From Pseudonocardia sp. 73-21 (GTDB taxonomy: Bacteria > Actinomycetota > Actinomycetes > Mycobacteriales > Pseudonocardiaceae), in NCBI RefSeq assembly GCF_001899645.1, contig NZ_MKVV01000071.1, forward strand, positions 40,116 through 104,115: a DNA stretch of 64,000 nucleotides. The letters run 5' to 3'. This document shows positions 35,645-43,861 of this stretch, piece after piece. Every line of letters starts with the position of its first letter. The stretch's first letter is position 1. The translations under genes were made by a program, and so were the position numbers. The notes below the pieces were generated by a model. It had not been told where the DNA came from. It searched no databases and saw only the letters and a list, made by a program, of their open reading frames with translations.

Positions 35645-36214
35645 TCAGTCCTCCGCGACCGGTGACCTCTGGTGGTACCCGTTGAGCCGGATGCAGACGT
35701 GGCCCTCGGGGTCGAGCGGTTCGGCGCAGAGCGGGCACGGGGCGCGGCCGGCGGAGACGACCTTCTCGGCGCGGTCGGCGAACGCGCGGGCCTGCTCCGG
35801 GGAGAGGAACACGCGCAGCGCGTCGGGGCCTTCCTCGGTGTCGTCGAGCACCACCGACTCGTCGATCTCCTCCTCGGTGACGGCGAGCAGCTCGACCACG
35901 ATGGACTTGGAGTCGGAGTCCCAGCCCAGGCCCATGGTGCCGACGCGGAACTCCTCGTCGAGCGGCACGGACAGGGGGTCGAGGTCGGTGCTGGGCGCCG
36001 ACTCGGTGACCCCCTCGCCGAAGCGGCGCGACACCTCGGTGAGCAGCGCGGCGATGCGCTCGGCGAGCACCGAGACCTGCTGCTTCTCCAGCAGGACGCT
36101 GATGGTGCGGGCCTCTTCGATCGCCTGGAGGTAGAACGAGCGGTCGCCGGGCTCGCCGACGGTCCCGGCGACGAAGCGCTCGGGCTGGCGGAAGACATGA
36201 ATGACGCGTGACAT
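35645..36214 (-). CDS. DUF3090 family protein
   Basis: A 189-residue actinobacterial protein. It begins MSRVIHVFRQPERFVAGTVG, and its C-terminal CPLCAEPLDPEGHVC motif looks like a small zinc site (three Cys plus His). Function is unknown, but conservation of the block is strong (Rv2134c in Mycobacterium tuberculosis). An upstream ATG at 36235 adds seven residues; ATG 36214 is preferred because conserved sequence starts there and GGAAGAG precedes it. It lies between the phosphomutase and SCO1664 genes in one operon. Confidence 0.92.
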   Translation of the reverse strand: MSRVIHVFRQPERFVAGTVGEPGDRSFYLQAIEEARTISVLLEKQQVSVLAERIAALLTEVSRRFGEGVTESAPSTDLDPLSVPLDEEFRVGTMGLGWDSDSKSIVVELLAVTEEEIDESVVLDDTEEGPDALRVFLSPEQARAFADRAEKVVSAGRAPCPLCAEPLDPEGHVCIRLNGYHQRSPVAED

Positions 36215-36264
36215 GGCTCTTCCAGAGTAGGCCACCGCCGGGCGCAGGGCACGCCCGTAGGCGT

Positions 36265-36981
36265 TCAGGCGCCGGTGTCCCCGCCCACCACGGCGTCGGA
36301 ACTGCGCGCCTTCTGTGCCGACGGGGCCTTGCGGCGGCGCTTCGGCTTGGCCGGGATGAGTCCCGAGAGGTCGCCGCCGACGTCGTTGACGCGGTTCACG
36401 AACGGGCGGGTCTCGGTGTAGTGGACGACGCTGATGGAGCAGGTGTCGACCATGATCCGCTGGAAGTTGTCGAGGTGCGACGCCAGGGCGTCGGCCAGCA
36501 CGGCCTTGATGACGTCACCGTGGCTGCACGCCACCCACAACGCCTGCGGCCCGTGCTCGGCGGCGATCCGCTTGTCGTGCCTGCGGATCGCGGCGACCGC
36601 CCGGGCCTGCATGCCGGCCAGCCCCTCCCCCTCGGGGAAGACCGCGGCCGAGGGGTGGGCCTGCACGACCTTCCACAGCGGTTCCTTGGCGAGGTTCTTG
36701 AGCGCACCGCCCGTCCAGCTGCCGTAGTCGACCTCGGCCAGGTCGTCCTCGGTGACGGGCGTGAGCCCGCGGTCCTTGGCCAGCGGCGCGACGGTCTGCT
36801 CGCAGCGCAGCATCGGCGAGCAGACGATCTCCGCGATCGGCACGCCGGTGAGCCGCTCGACGACCTTGTCGGCCTGTTCGCGGCCCTTCTCGTCCAGCTC
36901 GACGCCGGGGGTGCGGCCGGCGAGCACGCCGGCGACGTTGGCCGAGGAGCGGCCGTGGCGGAGCAGGATCAGGGTGGTCAC
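36265..36981 (-). CDS. MSMEG_4193-type putative phosphomutase (histidine phosphatase superfamily)
   Basis: A 238-residue protein with the catalytic LLRHGRSSAN motif at the N terminus and the second His in WVACSHGDVIK. DYGSWTGG and EGEGLAG follow the family pattern, and the C-terminal tail is basic. It corresponds to Rv2135c in gene order. Substrate unknown. GTG 36981 is chosen; GTG 36987 is equally possible. It is the first gene of the DUF3090-SCO1664 operon. Confidence 0.88.
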   Translation of the reverse strand: MTTLILLRHGRSSANVAGVLAGRTPGVELDEKGREQADKVVERLTGVPIAEIVCSPMLRCEQTVAPLAKDRGLTPVTEDDLAEVDYGSWTGGALKNLAKEPLWKVVQAHPSAAVFPEGEGLAGMQARAVAAIRRHDKRIAAEHGPQALWVACSHGDVIKAVLADALASHLDNFQRIMVDTCSISVVHYTETRPFVNRVNDVGGDLSGLIPAKPKRRRKAPSAQKARSSDAVVGGDTGA

Positions 36982-36992
36982 GATCACCGAGC

Positions 36993-37058
36993 CTACGTGC
37001 GTGCGGTCAGACCGGCGATCACGATGTCGACGTAGCGCTCCCGCGTGGCCTCTCGAGC
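36993..37058 (-). pseudogene. C-terminal remnant of a TetR-like regulator
   Basis: The minus-strand frame ends REATRERYVDIVIAGLTART-stop, which resembles the last helix of TetR regulators. Nothing of the DNA-binding domain is present; the sequence changes abruptly into an SDR remnant on the other strand. Confidence 0.4.
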
Positions 37059-37176
37059 ACCCGTACGAGCGCTGGCAGTCCTCCTCCAGAGCAACCTGGC
37101 CAACCTGCTGTTCCCCGCTGAGCTGCAACGGCGGCTCGCGGCGGCCGGAGCGTCGACGATCGCGGTGACCCGCTGA
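37057..37176 (+). pseudogene. Remnant of an SDR/retinol-dehydrogenase-like gene
   Basis: The frame encodes LLQSNLANLLFPAELQRRLAAAGASTIAVTR-like sequence, close to the YxxSKLANLLFxxELQRRL helix of SDR proteins, and stops at 37174-37176. The catalytic Tyr region, the Rossmann fold and the C-terminal part are lost. Confidence 0.6.
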
Positions 37177-37198
37177 CGCCCCCACTGCGGTTCAGCCG

Positions 37199-38020
37199 TC
37201 ACGTCGCCGAGATCCAGCCGGCGCCGAGGGCCACGAACAACGCGATCCCCAGGGCCATGCGGTACCAGACGAACAGATAGACGCTGTGCCGCGCGACGAA
37301 GCGCAACAGCCAGGCGATCACCGCGTAGCCGACGACCCCGGCGATCAGGGTGGCCACGGCCATCTGGATGCCGCTGGGACCGTCGCCCGCGCCGATGTCG
37401 GGAAGGGTGAAGATCCCCGCCGCGACGACGGCGGGGATCGCCAGCAGGAACGAGTAGCGCACGGCCGCGGTACGCGTCAGGCCCAGGAAGAGGCCTGCGG
37501 TGATCGTGCCGCCCGAGCGCGACACCCCGGGGATCAGGGCCATGGCCTGCGCGAACCCCAGCAGGATGCCGTCGCGGGGCCGCATGTCGTTGATCTCCGT
37601 GCGCTGCCTGCCGAAGCGCTCGGCGAGCCCGAGCAGGATGCCGAACACGACCATCGTGGTGGCGATCAGCCAGAGGTTGCGGGCCACCGTCTCGATCTGG
37701 TGCTTGAACAGCACGCCGAGGATGCCGATCGGGATCGTGCCGATGATCACCAACCAGGCGATCTTGTAGTCCGCGGTGATGCGCACCATCGGCGTGCGGA
37801 AGCCGCGGAACCACACGGCGACGAGGTGCCCCAGGTCCCTCGCGAAGTAGATGATCACCGCGGCCTCGGTGCCGAGCTGGCTGACCGCCGTGAACGCCGC
37901 TCCCGGGTCGTTGTCGAAGAACACTCCGGAGACGATCCGCAGGTGGGCCGACGACGAGATCGGGAGGAACTCGGTCAGACCCTGCACAACACCCAGAACC
38001 AGAACTTCCAGCCAACTCAC
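37199..38020 (-). CDS. uppP: Undecaprenyl-diphosphatase
   Basis: A 273-residue BacA/UppP-family membrane enzyme with about eight helices. It dephosphorylates undecaprenyl pyrophosphate to recycle the cell-wall lipid carrier and confers bacitracin resistance. Both active-site motifs are present: [14 protein letters not shown] near the N terminus and PGVSRSGGT at about 165. The open frame extends upstream, but GTG 38020 begins conserved sequence and follows TACTGT by 7 nt. Its place next to the phosphomutase/DUF3090 block matches Rv2136c. Confidence 0.96.
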   Translation of the reverse strand: MSWLEVLVLGVVQGLTEFLPISSSAHLRIVSGVFFDNDPGAAFTAVSQLGTEAAVIIYFARDLGHLVAVWFRGFRTPMVRITADYKIAWLVIIGTIPIGILGVLFKHQIETVARNLWLIATTMVVFGILLGLAERFGRQRTEINDMRPRDGILLGFAQAMALIPGVSRSGGTITAGLFLGLTRTAAVRYSFLLAIPAVVAAGIFTLPDIGAGDGPSGIQMAVATLIAGVVGYAVIAWLLRFVARHSVYLFVWYRMALGIALFVALGAGWISAT

Positions 38021-38027
38021 GCCGGGG

Positions 38028-38033
38028 ACAGTA
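38028..38033 (-). promoter_or_regulatory. Leaderless -10 box for uppP
   Basis: Minus-strand TACTGT lies 7 nt before GTG 38020, back to back with the box of the divergent gene. Confidence 0.5.
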
Positions 38034-38050
38034 TCGGCAGGCCCTCCCCA

Positions 38051-38056
38051 TAGGCT
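38051..38056 (+). promoter_or_regulatory. Leaderless -10 box for the second aldo/keto reductase
   Basis: TAGGCT is followed after 7 nt by GTG 38064. Confidence 0.45.
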
Positions 38057-38063
38057 CTGCGGC

Positions 38064-39017
38064 GTGCAGCGGCGGCGGGTGGGATCCAGCGGGCTCGAGG
38101 TGTCGCGCATCGGGCTCGGCACGATGACCTGGGGTGCCGGCGAGGGGGACACCGACGTCGACGGCGCCACCGCCCAGCTCACCGCGTTCGTCGACGCCGG
38201 GGGCACGCTCGTCGAGACCTCCGACGGCTACGGCGACGGCGCCGCGCAGCAGGTGCTGGGCGAGGTGATGGCCGCCAGCGTGCCCCGCGAGTACCTGGTG
38301 ATCGCCGGCCGCGGGGGTCTGCCCGGCGGCCCGCTCGGCGACGGTGCGGCCCGCGGTGCGCTGCTCGCCGGCCTCGACGCCACGCTCAAGCGGCTGGGCG
38401 CCGACCACATCGACCTCTGGCAGCTCCCCCCGTTCGACGCCTCGGTGCCGCTGGAGGAGACGCTCTCCGCGGTGCAGGTGGCCGTGATGTCGGGCCGCGC
38501 GCGCTACGCCGGCCTGGTCGCGCCGCGGGGCTGGCAGCTGGCCACGGTCGCCGAGCGCGGCCGGGCGCTGGGCAGCATCACCGTCCCCGTGTCGGCGCAG
38601 GTGGAGTACTCCCTGCTCTCCCGCGACGCCGACGCCGAGCTGCTGCCGGCCGCCCGGCACCACGGTGTCGGACTGCTGGCCTGGGCCCCGCTGGGTCGCG
38701 GCGTCCTCACCGGCAAGTACGCCGAGGGCACGCCCTCCGACTCCCGCGCCGCCTCCGCCGCGCTCGCCCCGTACGTGGAGGCGCGACGCAACGAACGGTC
38801 GGCGCGCATCGTGCAGTCGGTGCTCACCGCGGCCGACGGGCTCGGCACCTCGCCGCTGGCCGTCGCGCTGTCGTGGGTGCGTGACCGGCCCGGGGTCGCC
38901 GCGGCCGTCGTCGGGGCGCGGGACGCCGCACAGCTGCAGGCGTCGATGTCGACGGAGTCGGTGACGCTGCCCGCGGAGATCCGCGCCGCACTCGACGACG
39001 TCAGCGTGCCCGGCTGA
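38064..39017 (+). CDS. Aldo/keto reductase-like protein with altered catalytic residues
   Basis: A 317-residue aldo/keto reductase fold. Conserved parts include [15 protein letters not shown] and the late VVGARD cofactor segment. The catalytic Tyr56 is kept (SDGYGDG), but the usual Asp is Glu51, Lys is replaced by Arg83 (VIAGRGG) and His by Pro (DLWQLPP). It is thus probably not a normal reductase; it may bind NADPH or act structurally. GTG 38064 is set by conserved sequence and the box 7 nt upstream. It is divergent from uppP. Confidence 0.85.
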   Translation: MQRRRVGSSGLEVSRIGLGTMTWGAGEGDTDVDGATAQLTAFVDAGGTLVETSDGYGDGAAQQVLGEVMAASVPREYLVIAGRGGLPGGPLGDGAARGALLAGLDATLKRLGADHIDLWQLPPFDASVPLEETLSAVQVAVMSGRARYAGLVAPRGWQLATVAERGRALGSITVPVSAQVEYSLLSRDADAELLPAARHHGVGLLAWAPLGRGVLTGKYAEGTPSDSRAASAALAPYVEARRNERSARIVQSVLTAADGLGTSPLAVALSWVRDRPGVAAAVVGARDAAQLQASMSTESVTLPAEIRAALDDVSVPG

Positions 39018-39102
39018 ACCGGTTCACACCGCGACTCGGACCTGGCACCGTCCGCGAGCCGCGCCTAGGCTGGGCGATCAACCGAATGCGAGGAGGTGGC
39101 CG

Positions 39103-39363
39103 GTGGCACGAGATACCGGCACGGTCGAGGGAGACGGCGAGGGGAATCATCACCCCGGAGGCTGGACCGAGGGCGACTGGGAGTACCGCCCCCTCCAGCT
39201 CCCCGGTGACGTGTCCCGCCTGACGGCCGCGGTGCGTCTGGCCATCCAGGCCGAGTTCGGCGGCTGGGAGCTCTCCCGGGTGCGGCTCTACCCGGGCGGC
39301 GTCCGCAAGGTGTGGCTGCGACGCAAGCGCAGCAAACACATGCTCCCGGAGCTCTCCTTCTGA
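39103..39363 (+). CDS. DUF5703 family protein
   Basis: An 86-residue actinobacterial protein. DWEYRPLQLPGDVSRLTAAVRLAIQAEFGGWELSRV-type sequence (residues about 24-60), then a strand with VRLYPGGVRKVWLRR, matches DUF5703. Function unknown. It is probably the counterpart of Rv2137c, next to UppP in mycobacteria. ATG is not used; the start is GTG 39103 behind GAGGAGGTG. Confidence 0.8.
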   Translation: MARDTGTVEGDGEGNHHPGGWTEGDWEYRPLQLPGDVSRLTAAVRLAIQAEFGGWELSRVRLYPGGVRKVWLRRKRSKHMLPELSF

Positions 39364-39415
39364 TCTCCCCCGCGCGAGGGATCCGCCGGCGGCGGCGATC
39401 ACCCACGGCGGAGCC

Positions 39416-39606
39416 ATGCGCCGTCGGATCCCGGTTGCCACGTTCCTGGCCGCACTCGGCTACGCCGGGATGAAGGCCGCCCTCGCCGCGCGCGGGAAGC
39501 TGGGCCTCCCGGCGTTCCCCCCCGCGGCCCGGGATCGACCCGTGGTCGGCGCAGCTGGGCAACGCCGCCGTGCTGGAGGTCTCAGGGGGCGGCGGTATCG
39601 GCAGGT
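39416..39606 (+). pseudogene. Possible frameshifted small membrane-associated protein gene
   Basis: ATG 39416 starts a hydrophobic N terminus (IPVATFLAALGYAGMKAALA). At a run of seven C residues the coding-like sequence shifts frame: the other frame reads GIDPWSAQLGNAAVLEVSG, which looks natural, while the ATG frame turns Arg-rich. This suggests a one-base expansion of the C run or a sequencing error. I cannot identify the family. Confidence 0.35.
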
Positions 39607-39607
39607 C

Positions 39608-39647
39608 GTGCGCGGATATCAGTGCGGGAACACTGTTATCCGCGCAC
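39608..39647. terminator. 40-bp near-perfect hairpin overlapping the GNAT stop codon
   Basis: GTGCGCGGATA (39608-39618) pairs with TATCCGCGCAC (39637-39647). After a T-T mismatch, CAGTG pairs with CACTG around a CGGGAA loop. On the plus strand it is followed by GGGGGTTTTCT, as in an intrinsic terminator. The acetyltransferase stop TAA lies within the right arm. Confidence 0.7.
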
Positions 39648-40100
39648 GGGGGTTTTCTCGAGGTGCACCAGGCTCAGGGTGCCGGTGACCGCGACGACGT
39701 GGGTGTCGACGTAGCCCGCACCCCGGTAGAGCCGCAGGTTCCCCGCCGACCGGTGGCCGGTGAACAGCACGAACCGCTCGACCCGCCCGGCCTCGCGCGC
39801 CTCCACGGCCGCCAGCAGGGCTGATCCGATGCCGCGCCCCCGCATGTCGGGCGCCACCACCAGGCGCGCGACCGTGCACACGTCACCGTCCACGACCCCC
39901 CGGACCGCGCCGACCACCCGGCTCCCGTCCCGCGCCACCAGGGCCTGACCTGCGACGATGGCCGCGCGCACGTCGTCGAGCGTGTCGTTCAGCGGCACGA
40001 TGTGCGGGTCGTCGTAGAGCTGGGCCTCGGTGACGTACGCCGCGTGCTGGACGGTCAGGATCTCGCCCGCGTCCCGGGGCGAGGCCGGGCCGATGATCAC
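39636..40100 (-). CDS. GNAT-family N-acetyltransferase
   Basis: A 154-residue acetyl-CoA-dependent acetyltransferase. The acetyl-CoA loop is in VAPDMRGRGIGSALL (motif A, about 95-110), and FVLFTGHRSAGNLRLYRGAGY is motif B. The substrate is unknown. GTG 40100 overlaps the stop of the upstream quinone-reductase gene (GTGA). The gene closes a three-gene operon and its stop codon lies inside a long hairpin. Confidence 0.88.
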   Translation of the reverse strand: MIIGPASPRDAGEILTVQHAAYVTEAQLYDDPHIVPLNDTLDDVRAAIVAGQALVARDGSRVVGAVRGVVDGDVCTVARLVVAPDMRGRGIGSALLAAVEAREAGRVERFVLFTGHRSAGNLRLYRGAGYVDTHVVAVTGTLSLVHLEKTPVRG

Positions 40101-41077
40101 GGCACGAGCACGACCTTGCCCGTGGTGCCCCGCGACGCGAGGCGGCGCAGGGCCTCCGGGGCCTCCCGCAGGGGCATCTCCACCCCGACCAGCGGATCGA
40201 TCGTGCGCGCCGCCCACATCTCGTCCAACCGCTGCTGCCAGTGCGGAATGAGCTCGGGTTTCATCGTCCGGTAGTAGCCCCAGTGCACGCCCACGACCTC
40301 GTAGTTCTTGACGAGCACGTGGTTGGTGGGGGCGTCGGCGAAGCGGCCGGAGACGAACCCGATCACCAGGATCCGCCCCTCGAACGCGACGACCTTGCGC
40401 GAGGCGTCGAAGATGTCGCCCCCGACCGGGTCGTAGATCACGTCGGCGCCCCGCTTGCCGGTGATCTCCTTGACGCGGGCGATGAGGTCCTCCGACGAGT
40501 AGTCGATCACCTCGTCGGCGCCCAGGGCCTTGACGACCGCGCACTTCTCCGGCCCGCCCGCCGTGCCGATGACGTGCGCGCCCATGGCCTTGCCGATCTG
40601 CACCGCTGCGCTGCCGACCCCACCGGCCGCGGCGTGCACGAGCAGCGTCTCGCCGGGCTGGAGCCGCCCGCGGTGCTCGAGTGCGCAGATCCCGGTCTGG
40701 TAGGTGACGAACATCCCCGCGGCCTGGGCCGGCGTCATGCCGTCGGGCCAGGGCAGCGTCGACGCCGCGTCGAGGACGGCCAGCTCGGCGTACCCGCCGC
40801 GGCCGGGCGGGGGCGTGCCGAGCACCCGGTCGCCCACCTTCGCGGCGGCGCCCTCCCCCGCGGCCACGACCTCGCCGGCGATCTCCATCCCCGGCGTGAA
40901 CGGCAACGGCGGCTTCTCCTGGTACTTCCCCTGGCAGACCAGGATGTCCGGGAAGTTGCACGCCACCGCGGCCACCCGCACGAGCACCTGGCCGGGGCCG
41001 GGCTCCGGGTCGGGCATCTCGGTCCAGGTCAGGACGTCGGCGGGCTCCCCCAGCTCGCGGACCTGCCAGCCCCACAT
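40097..41077 (-). CDS. NADPH:quinone oxidoreductase-like MDR protein
   Basis: A 326-residue zinc-independent medium-chain dehydrogenase. The N-terminal GroES-like domain has CNFPDILVCQGKYQ and FTPGMEIAGEVV; the Rossmann part has VHAAAGGVGSAAVQIGKAMGA at about 145-165 and ends with GKVVLVP. It should reduce quinones or enones with NADPH. ATG 41077 overlaps the upstream SDR stop by one base (TGATG), so the SDR, this gene and the GNAT gene are translationally coupled. Confidence 0.9.
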   Translation of the reverse strand: MWGWQVRELGEPADVLTWTEMPDPEPGPGQVLVRVAAVACNFPDILVCQGKYQEKPPLPFTPGMEIAGEVVAAGEGAAAKVGDRVLGTPPPGRGGYAELAVLDAASTLPWPDGMTPAQAAGMFVTYQTGICALEHRGRLQPGETLLVHAAAGGVGSAAVQIGKAMGAHVIGTAGGPEKCAVVKALGADEVIDYSSEDLIARVKEITGKRGADVIYDPVGGDIFDASRKVVAFEGRILVIGFVSGRFADAPTNHVLVKNYEVVGVHWGYYRTMKPELIPHWQQRLDEMWAARTIDPLVGVEMPLREAPEALRRLASRGTTGKVVLVP

Positions 41078-41853
41078 CAGTGCGCCTCCCAGCTCACCGA
41101 GGGCGGCGGCGTGCTGCCCTTCGGCCCGGGCACCCCGCGGAACCCGTAGGGCGCAGGCTCCCGGCCGGGCTGCACGAACCAGCACTCCCCCGGCTCCGCG
41201 CGGTCGAGGATGCCCTCGACGGCGTCGGCGACGTCCTCCGCGGTGAGCAGCGGGAACCCGTCGAACTGGCTCTTGGCGTGGGCGATCAGCGGGGTGTCGG
41301 CGAAGCCCGGGCACACGGCGTTGACCGTGATGTTCTCCGCGGCCAGCGTCGGTGCGGCCGAGCGGACGTAGCCCACGACGGCGTGCTTCGAGAGTGTGTA
41401 GAGCGCGTCACCCGGCATGCCCGTCAGCCCGGCCAGCGACGACGTCGCGATGATGTGGCCGCCACCGGCCCGGCGCAGCGCGGGCACGGCCGCGGTGAGC
41501 CCGAACACGACGTGGTCCACGTTGACGCCCATGATCCGGCGGTAGCCGTCGAGGTCGAGGTCCTCGATGCCCGACTGGCCCGCCGTGATCCCGGCGTTGA
41601 GGAACACGACGTCGAGGCGGCCGAACCGCTCCTCCGCCGCGGCGACCGCGCCCGTCACGGCGTCGAGGTCGGTGACGTCGGCCGCGATGGCGAACCCACC
41701 GACCTCGGCGGCCACCTTCTCCGCCCCGGCCTCGTCCCGGTCGACGACGGCGACCTGCGCCCCCGCGGCGGCGAGCCGCCGCACCGCGGCTGCTCCGATT
41801 CCTGACGCACCGCCCGTGACCAGGGCGGCCTTCCCTGACAGGTCCACGACCAA
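41077..41853 (-). CDS. SDR-family oxidoreductase
   Basis: A 258-residue classical SDR. The cofactor site TGGASGIGAAAVRRL is at the N terminus, LNAG is present and the catalytic set is TSSLAG with YTLSK. The C-terminal FVQPGREPAPYGFRG extension is typical of 15-hydroxyprostaglandin-dehydrogenase-like or FabG-like SDRs of actinobacteria. It starts the operon with the MDR reductase, suggesting joint redox metabolism of one unknown substrate. Confidence 0.9.
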   Translation of the reverse strand: MVVDLSGKAALVTGGASGIGAAAVRRLAAAGAQVAVVDRDEAGAEKVAAEVGGFAIAADVTDLDAVTGAVAAAEERFGRLDVVFLNAGITAGQSGIEDLDLDGYRRIMGVNVDHVVFGLTAAVPALRRAGGGHIIATSSLAGLTGMPGDALYTLSKHAVVGYVRSAAPTLAAENITVNAVCPGFADTPLIAHAKSQFDGFPLLTAEDVADAVEGILDRAEPGECWFVQPGREPAPYGFRGVPGPKGSTPPPSVSWEAH

Positions 41854-41864
41854 CTCCTCTGTCT

Positions 41865-42158
41865 TCAGCCTCGGGCGAGACGTCTGCGATTCGCCATCAC
41901 GCGGCGGTGGACGGGTTCCAGCACGGCGCCGACGGTGGGCCGGCGGGACGAGGCCACGATCCCCGCGACCTCCACAACGGTCTCGATCTTCTCCCGGACC
42001 ATCAGGCCGTACTCACGGCGGTCACGGGCACTCGGCGGCCACCCGCCGCGGGCCATCCGGGCCGCGCGGTAGGCCACGACCTGCGGCGCGGCCCACGCGA
42101 TCCCGGCCACCTGGACGCAGGGGCCGAGCCATCCGGACGAACGTCGTCTCCTGGTCAC
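41865..42158 (-). CDS. Conserved-looking 97-residue protein of unknown function
   Basis: A basic protein with a weakly hydrophobic N-terminal part (WLGPCVQVAGIAWAAPQVVAYRAAR) and an amphipathic KIETVVEVAGIVASS segment, ending in an Arg-rich tail. It may be a peripheral membrane or polymer-granule-associated protein, but no family is recognised. It lies 11 bp upstream of the SDR operon and could be its first gene. The GTG at 42158 follows a TACGGT box by 5 nt. Confidence 0.6.
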   Translation of the reverse strand: MTRRRRSSGWLGPCVQVAGIAWAAPQVVAYRAARMARGGWPPSARDRREYGLMVREKIETVVEVAGIVASSRRPTVGAVLEPVHRRVMANRRRLARG

Positions 42159-42182
42159 GCCCCACCGTAACCACCGGCGGTG

Positions 42183-43499
42183 TCAGCTGCTGCGCAGGAA
42201 CGTGTCCAGCACCCGCGTGCCGAACTGCAGCGCGTCGACGGGCACCCGTTCGTCGATGCCGTGGAACAGCGACGCGAAGTCGAGGTCCGGCGGCAGCCGC
42301 AGCGGCGCGAACCCGAAGCAGCGCATGCCCAGCTCCGCGAACGCCTTGGCGTCGGTGCCGGCCGAGAGCAGGTAGGGCACGGTGACGGCGGTGGGGTCCT
42401 CCGTGCGCAGCGCCGCCGCCATGGCCTCCACCAGCGGCCCGTCGAACGTGGTCTCCACGGGCGGCAGGTCGGTGATCCAGGACCGGGTGACGTCCGGGCC
42501 GAGCAGCTCGTCGACCTCGGCGAGGAAGGCCTCCTGCCGCCCGGGCAGCACCCGGCAGTCGATCGTGGCCTCGGCCGAGGAGGGGATGACGTTGGCCTTG
42601 TAGCCGGCCGACAGCATCGTCGGATTGGCCGAGTCGCGCACGCACGCGCCCACCAGCCGGGCGAGCGGGCCGAGCTTCGCGAGCGAGCCCTCGATGTCGT
42701 CCTCGGGGAACTCCAGGCCCGTCAGCTCCGTCATGTGCTCCATGAACGCCCGGACCGTGTCGGTGATCGTGAGCGGGAAGCGGTGGTTGCCCAGCCGCGC
42801 CACCGCCTCGGCCAGGTGCGTCACGGCGTTGTCGTCGTGGATGAACGAGCCGTGGCCCGGCTTGCCGCGGGCGTGCAGCCGCATCCACGCGATGCCCTTC
42901 TCGGCCGTCTCGATGAAGTAGGCGCGGCGGTCCTCGGCCAGGGTCATGGAGAACCCGCCCACCTCCCCGACGGCCTCGGTGCAGCCCTCGAACAGGTCCG
43001 GCCGGTTCTTCACGAGCCAGTGCGCGCCGTACTTGCCGCCCGCCTCCTCGTCGGCCAGGAAGGCGAAGACGATGTCACGGGGCGGCACGGTCCCGTCGCG
43101 CTTGTACTGCCGCGCGACGGCGATGGTCATCGCGACCATGTCCTTCATGTCGACGGCCCCGCGCCCCCACACGTAGCCGTCCTGCACGGCGCCGGAGAAG
43201 GGGTGCACCGACCACTCGCTCGCGTCGGCGGGCACCACGTCGAGGTGGCCGTGCACGAGCAGCGCGTCCCGCGTGGGGTCGGCGCCCGTGAGCCGGCAGA
43301 ACACGTTGTCGCGCCGGGCCGCTCCCGACTCGATCATCTCGATCTCGAACCCGACCTCCGACAGCTTGGCCGCGACGTACTCCGCGGCCTCCCGTTCACC
43401 GGTGACGGTGTCGGGGTCGCCGGTGTTGGTGGTGTCGATCCGGATGAGCTCGGAGGCCAGCTCGACGACCTCGTCCTGCGCTGTGATGGAGCTGGTCAT
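42183..43499 (-). CDS. M20-family metallopeptidase/amidohydrolase
   Basis: A 438-residue dizinc peptidase. Metal ligands are seen in HGHLDVVPAD, GRGAVDMKDM and ADEEAGG (with the general-base Glu), followed by the dimerisation domain about 185-300 and a final His in the C-terminal part. It probably cleaves dipeptides or acyl-amino acids in the cytoplasm. It corresponds to Rv2141c, another gene of the UppP neighbourhood in mycobacteria. ATG 43499 is the start. The tRNA-Leu gene follows 90 bp away on the other strand. Confidence 0.93.
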   Translation of the reverse strand: MTSSITAQDEVVELASELIRIDTTNTGDPDTVTGEREAAEYVAAKLSEVGFEIEMIESGAARRDNVFCRLTGADPTRDALLVHGHLDVVPADASEWSVHPFSGAVQDGYVWGRGAVDMKDMVAMTIAVARQYKRDGTVPPRDIVFAFLADEEAGGKYGAHWLVKNRPDLFEGCTEAVGEVGGFSMTLAEDRRAYFIETAEKGIAWMRLHARGKPGHGSFIHDDNAVTHLAEAVARLGNHRFPLTITDTVRAFMEHMTELTGLEFPEDDIEGSLAKLGPLARLVGACVRDSANPTMLSAGYKANVIPSSAEATIDCRVLPGRQEAFLAEVDELLGPDVTRSWITDLPPVETTFDGPLVEAMAAALRTEDPTAVTVPYLLSAGTDAKAFAELGMRCFGFAPLRLPPDLDFASLFHGIDERVPVDALQFGTRVLDTFLRSS

Positions 43500-43589
43500 G
43501 CGGATCTTCCTACCATCGTGGGTCCCGTCGCGGGCGCCCGGAGGCGTCGGCTATCCTTCCCCCCGGCGCTCGAACTACAGCGCCCGCTC

Positions 43590-43677
43590 GTCCGAGTGGC
43601 GGAATGGCAGACGCGCTAGCTTGAGGTGCTAGTGCCCTTTAACGGGCGTGGGGGTTCAAGTCCCCCCTCGGACACCA
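43590..43677 (+). tRNA. tRNA-Leu(GAG), with encoded CCA
   Basis: The acceptor stem GTCCGAG/CTCGGAC, D-arm with GGAATGGCAGAC, anticodon stem CTAGC/GCTAG with a loop containing GAG, a long variable arm (GCCC...GGGC) and T-arm GGGGG-TTCAAGT-CCCCC fold normally. The 3' CCA is encoded (43675-43677). TATCCT at about 43552 is a likely -10. The gene is the integration site of the decayed element that follows. Confidence 0.95.
43654..43675 (+). repeat. Left attachment site (attL) in the tRNA-Leu 3' end
   Basis: The T-arm and acceptor 3' strand of the tRNA, from GTTCAAG to GGACAC, duplicated at 46561-46581. Confidence 0.65.
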
Positions 43678-43861
43678 GCTTCGGTGGCACACCACCATCG
43701 GTGGCATCGCCGCTGAGCACCGAGAGTTGTGCCTCCGCATCCCTCCCCGCTGATTCTCGACCAGGTCGGCACGGGTTCTGTCCCAGCCGCACGGACCGCA
43801 GAGCGATGCAGCTGACCAGGACGCGGCGGACGGTGGCCCGACAGACGGCGACGCTGATCCC

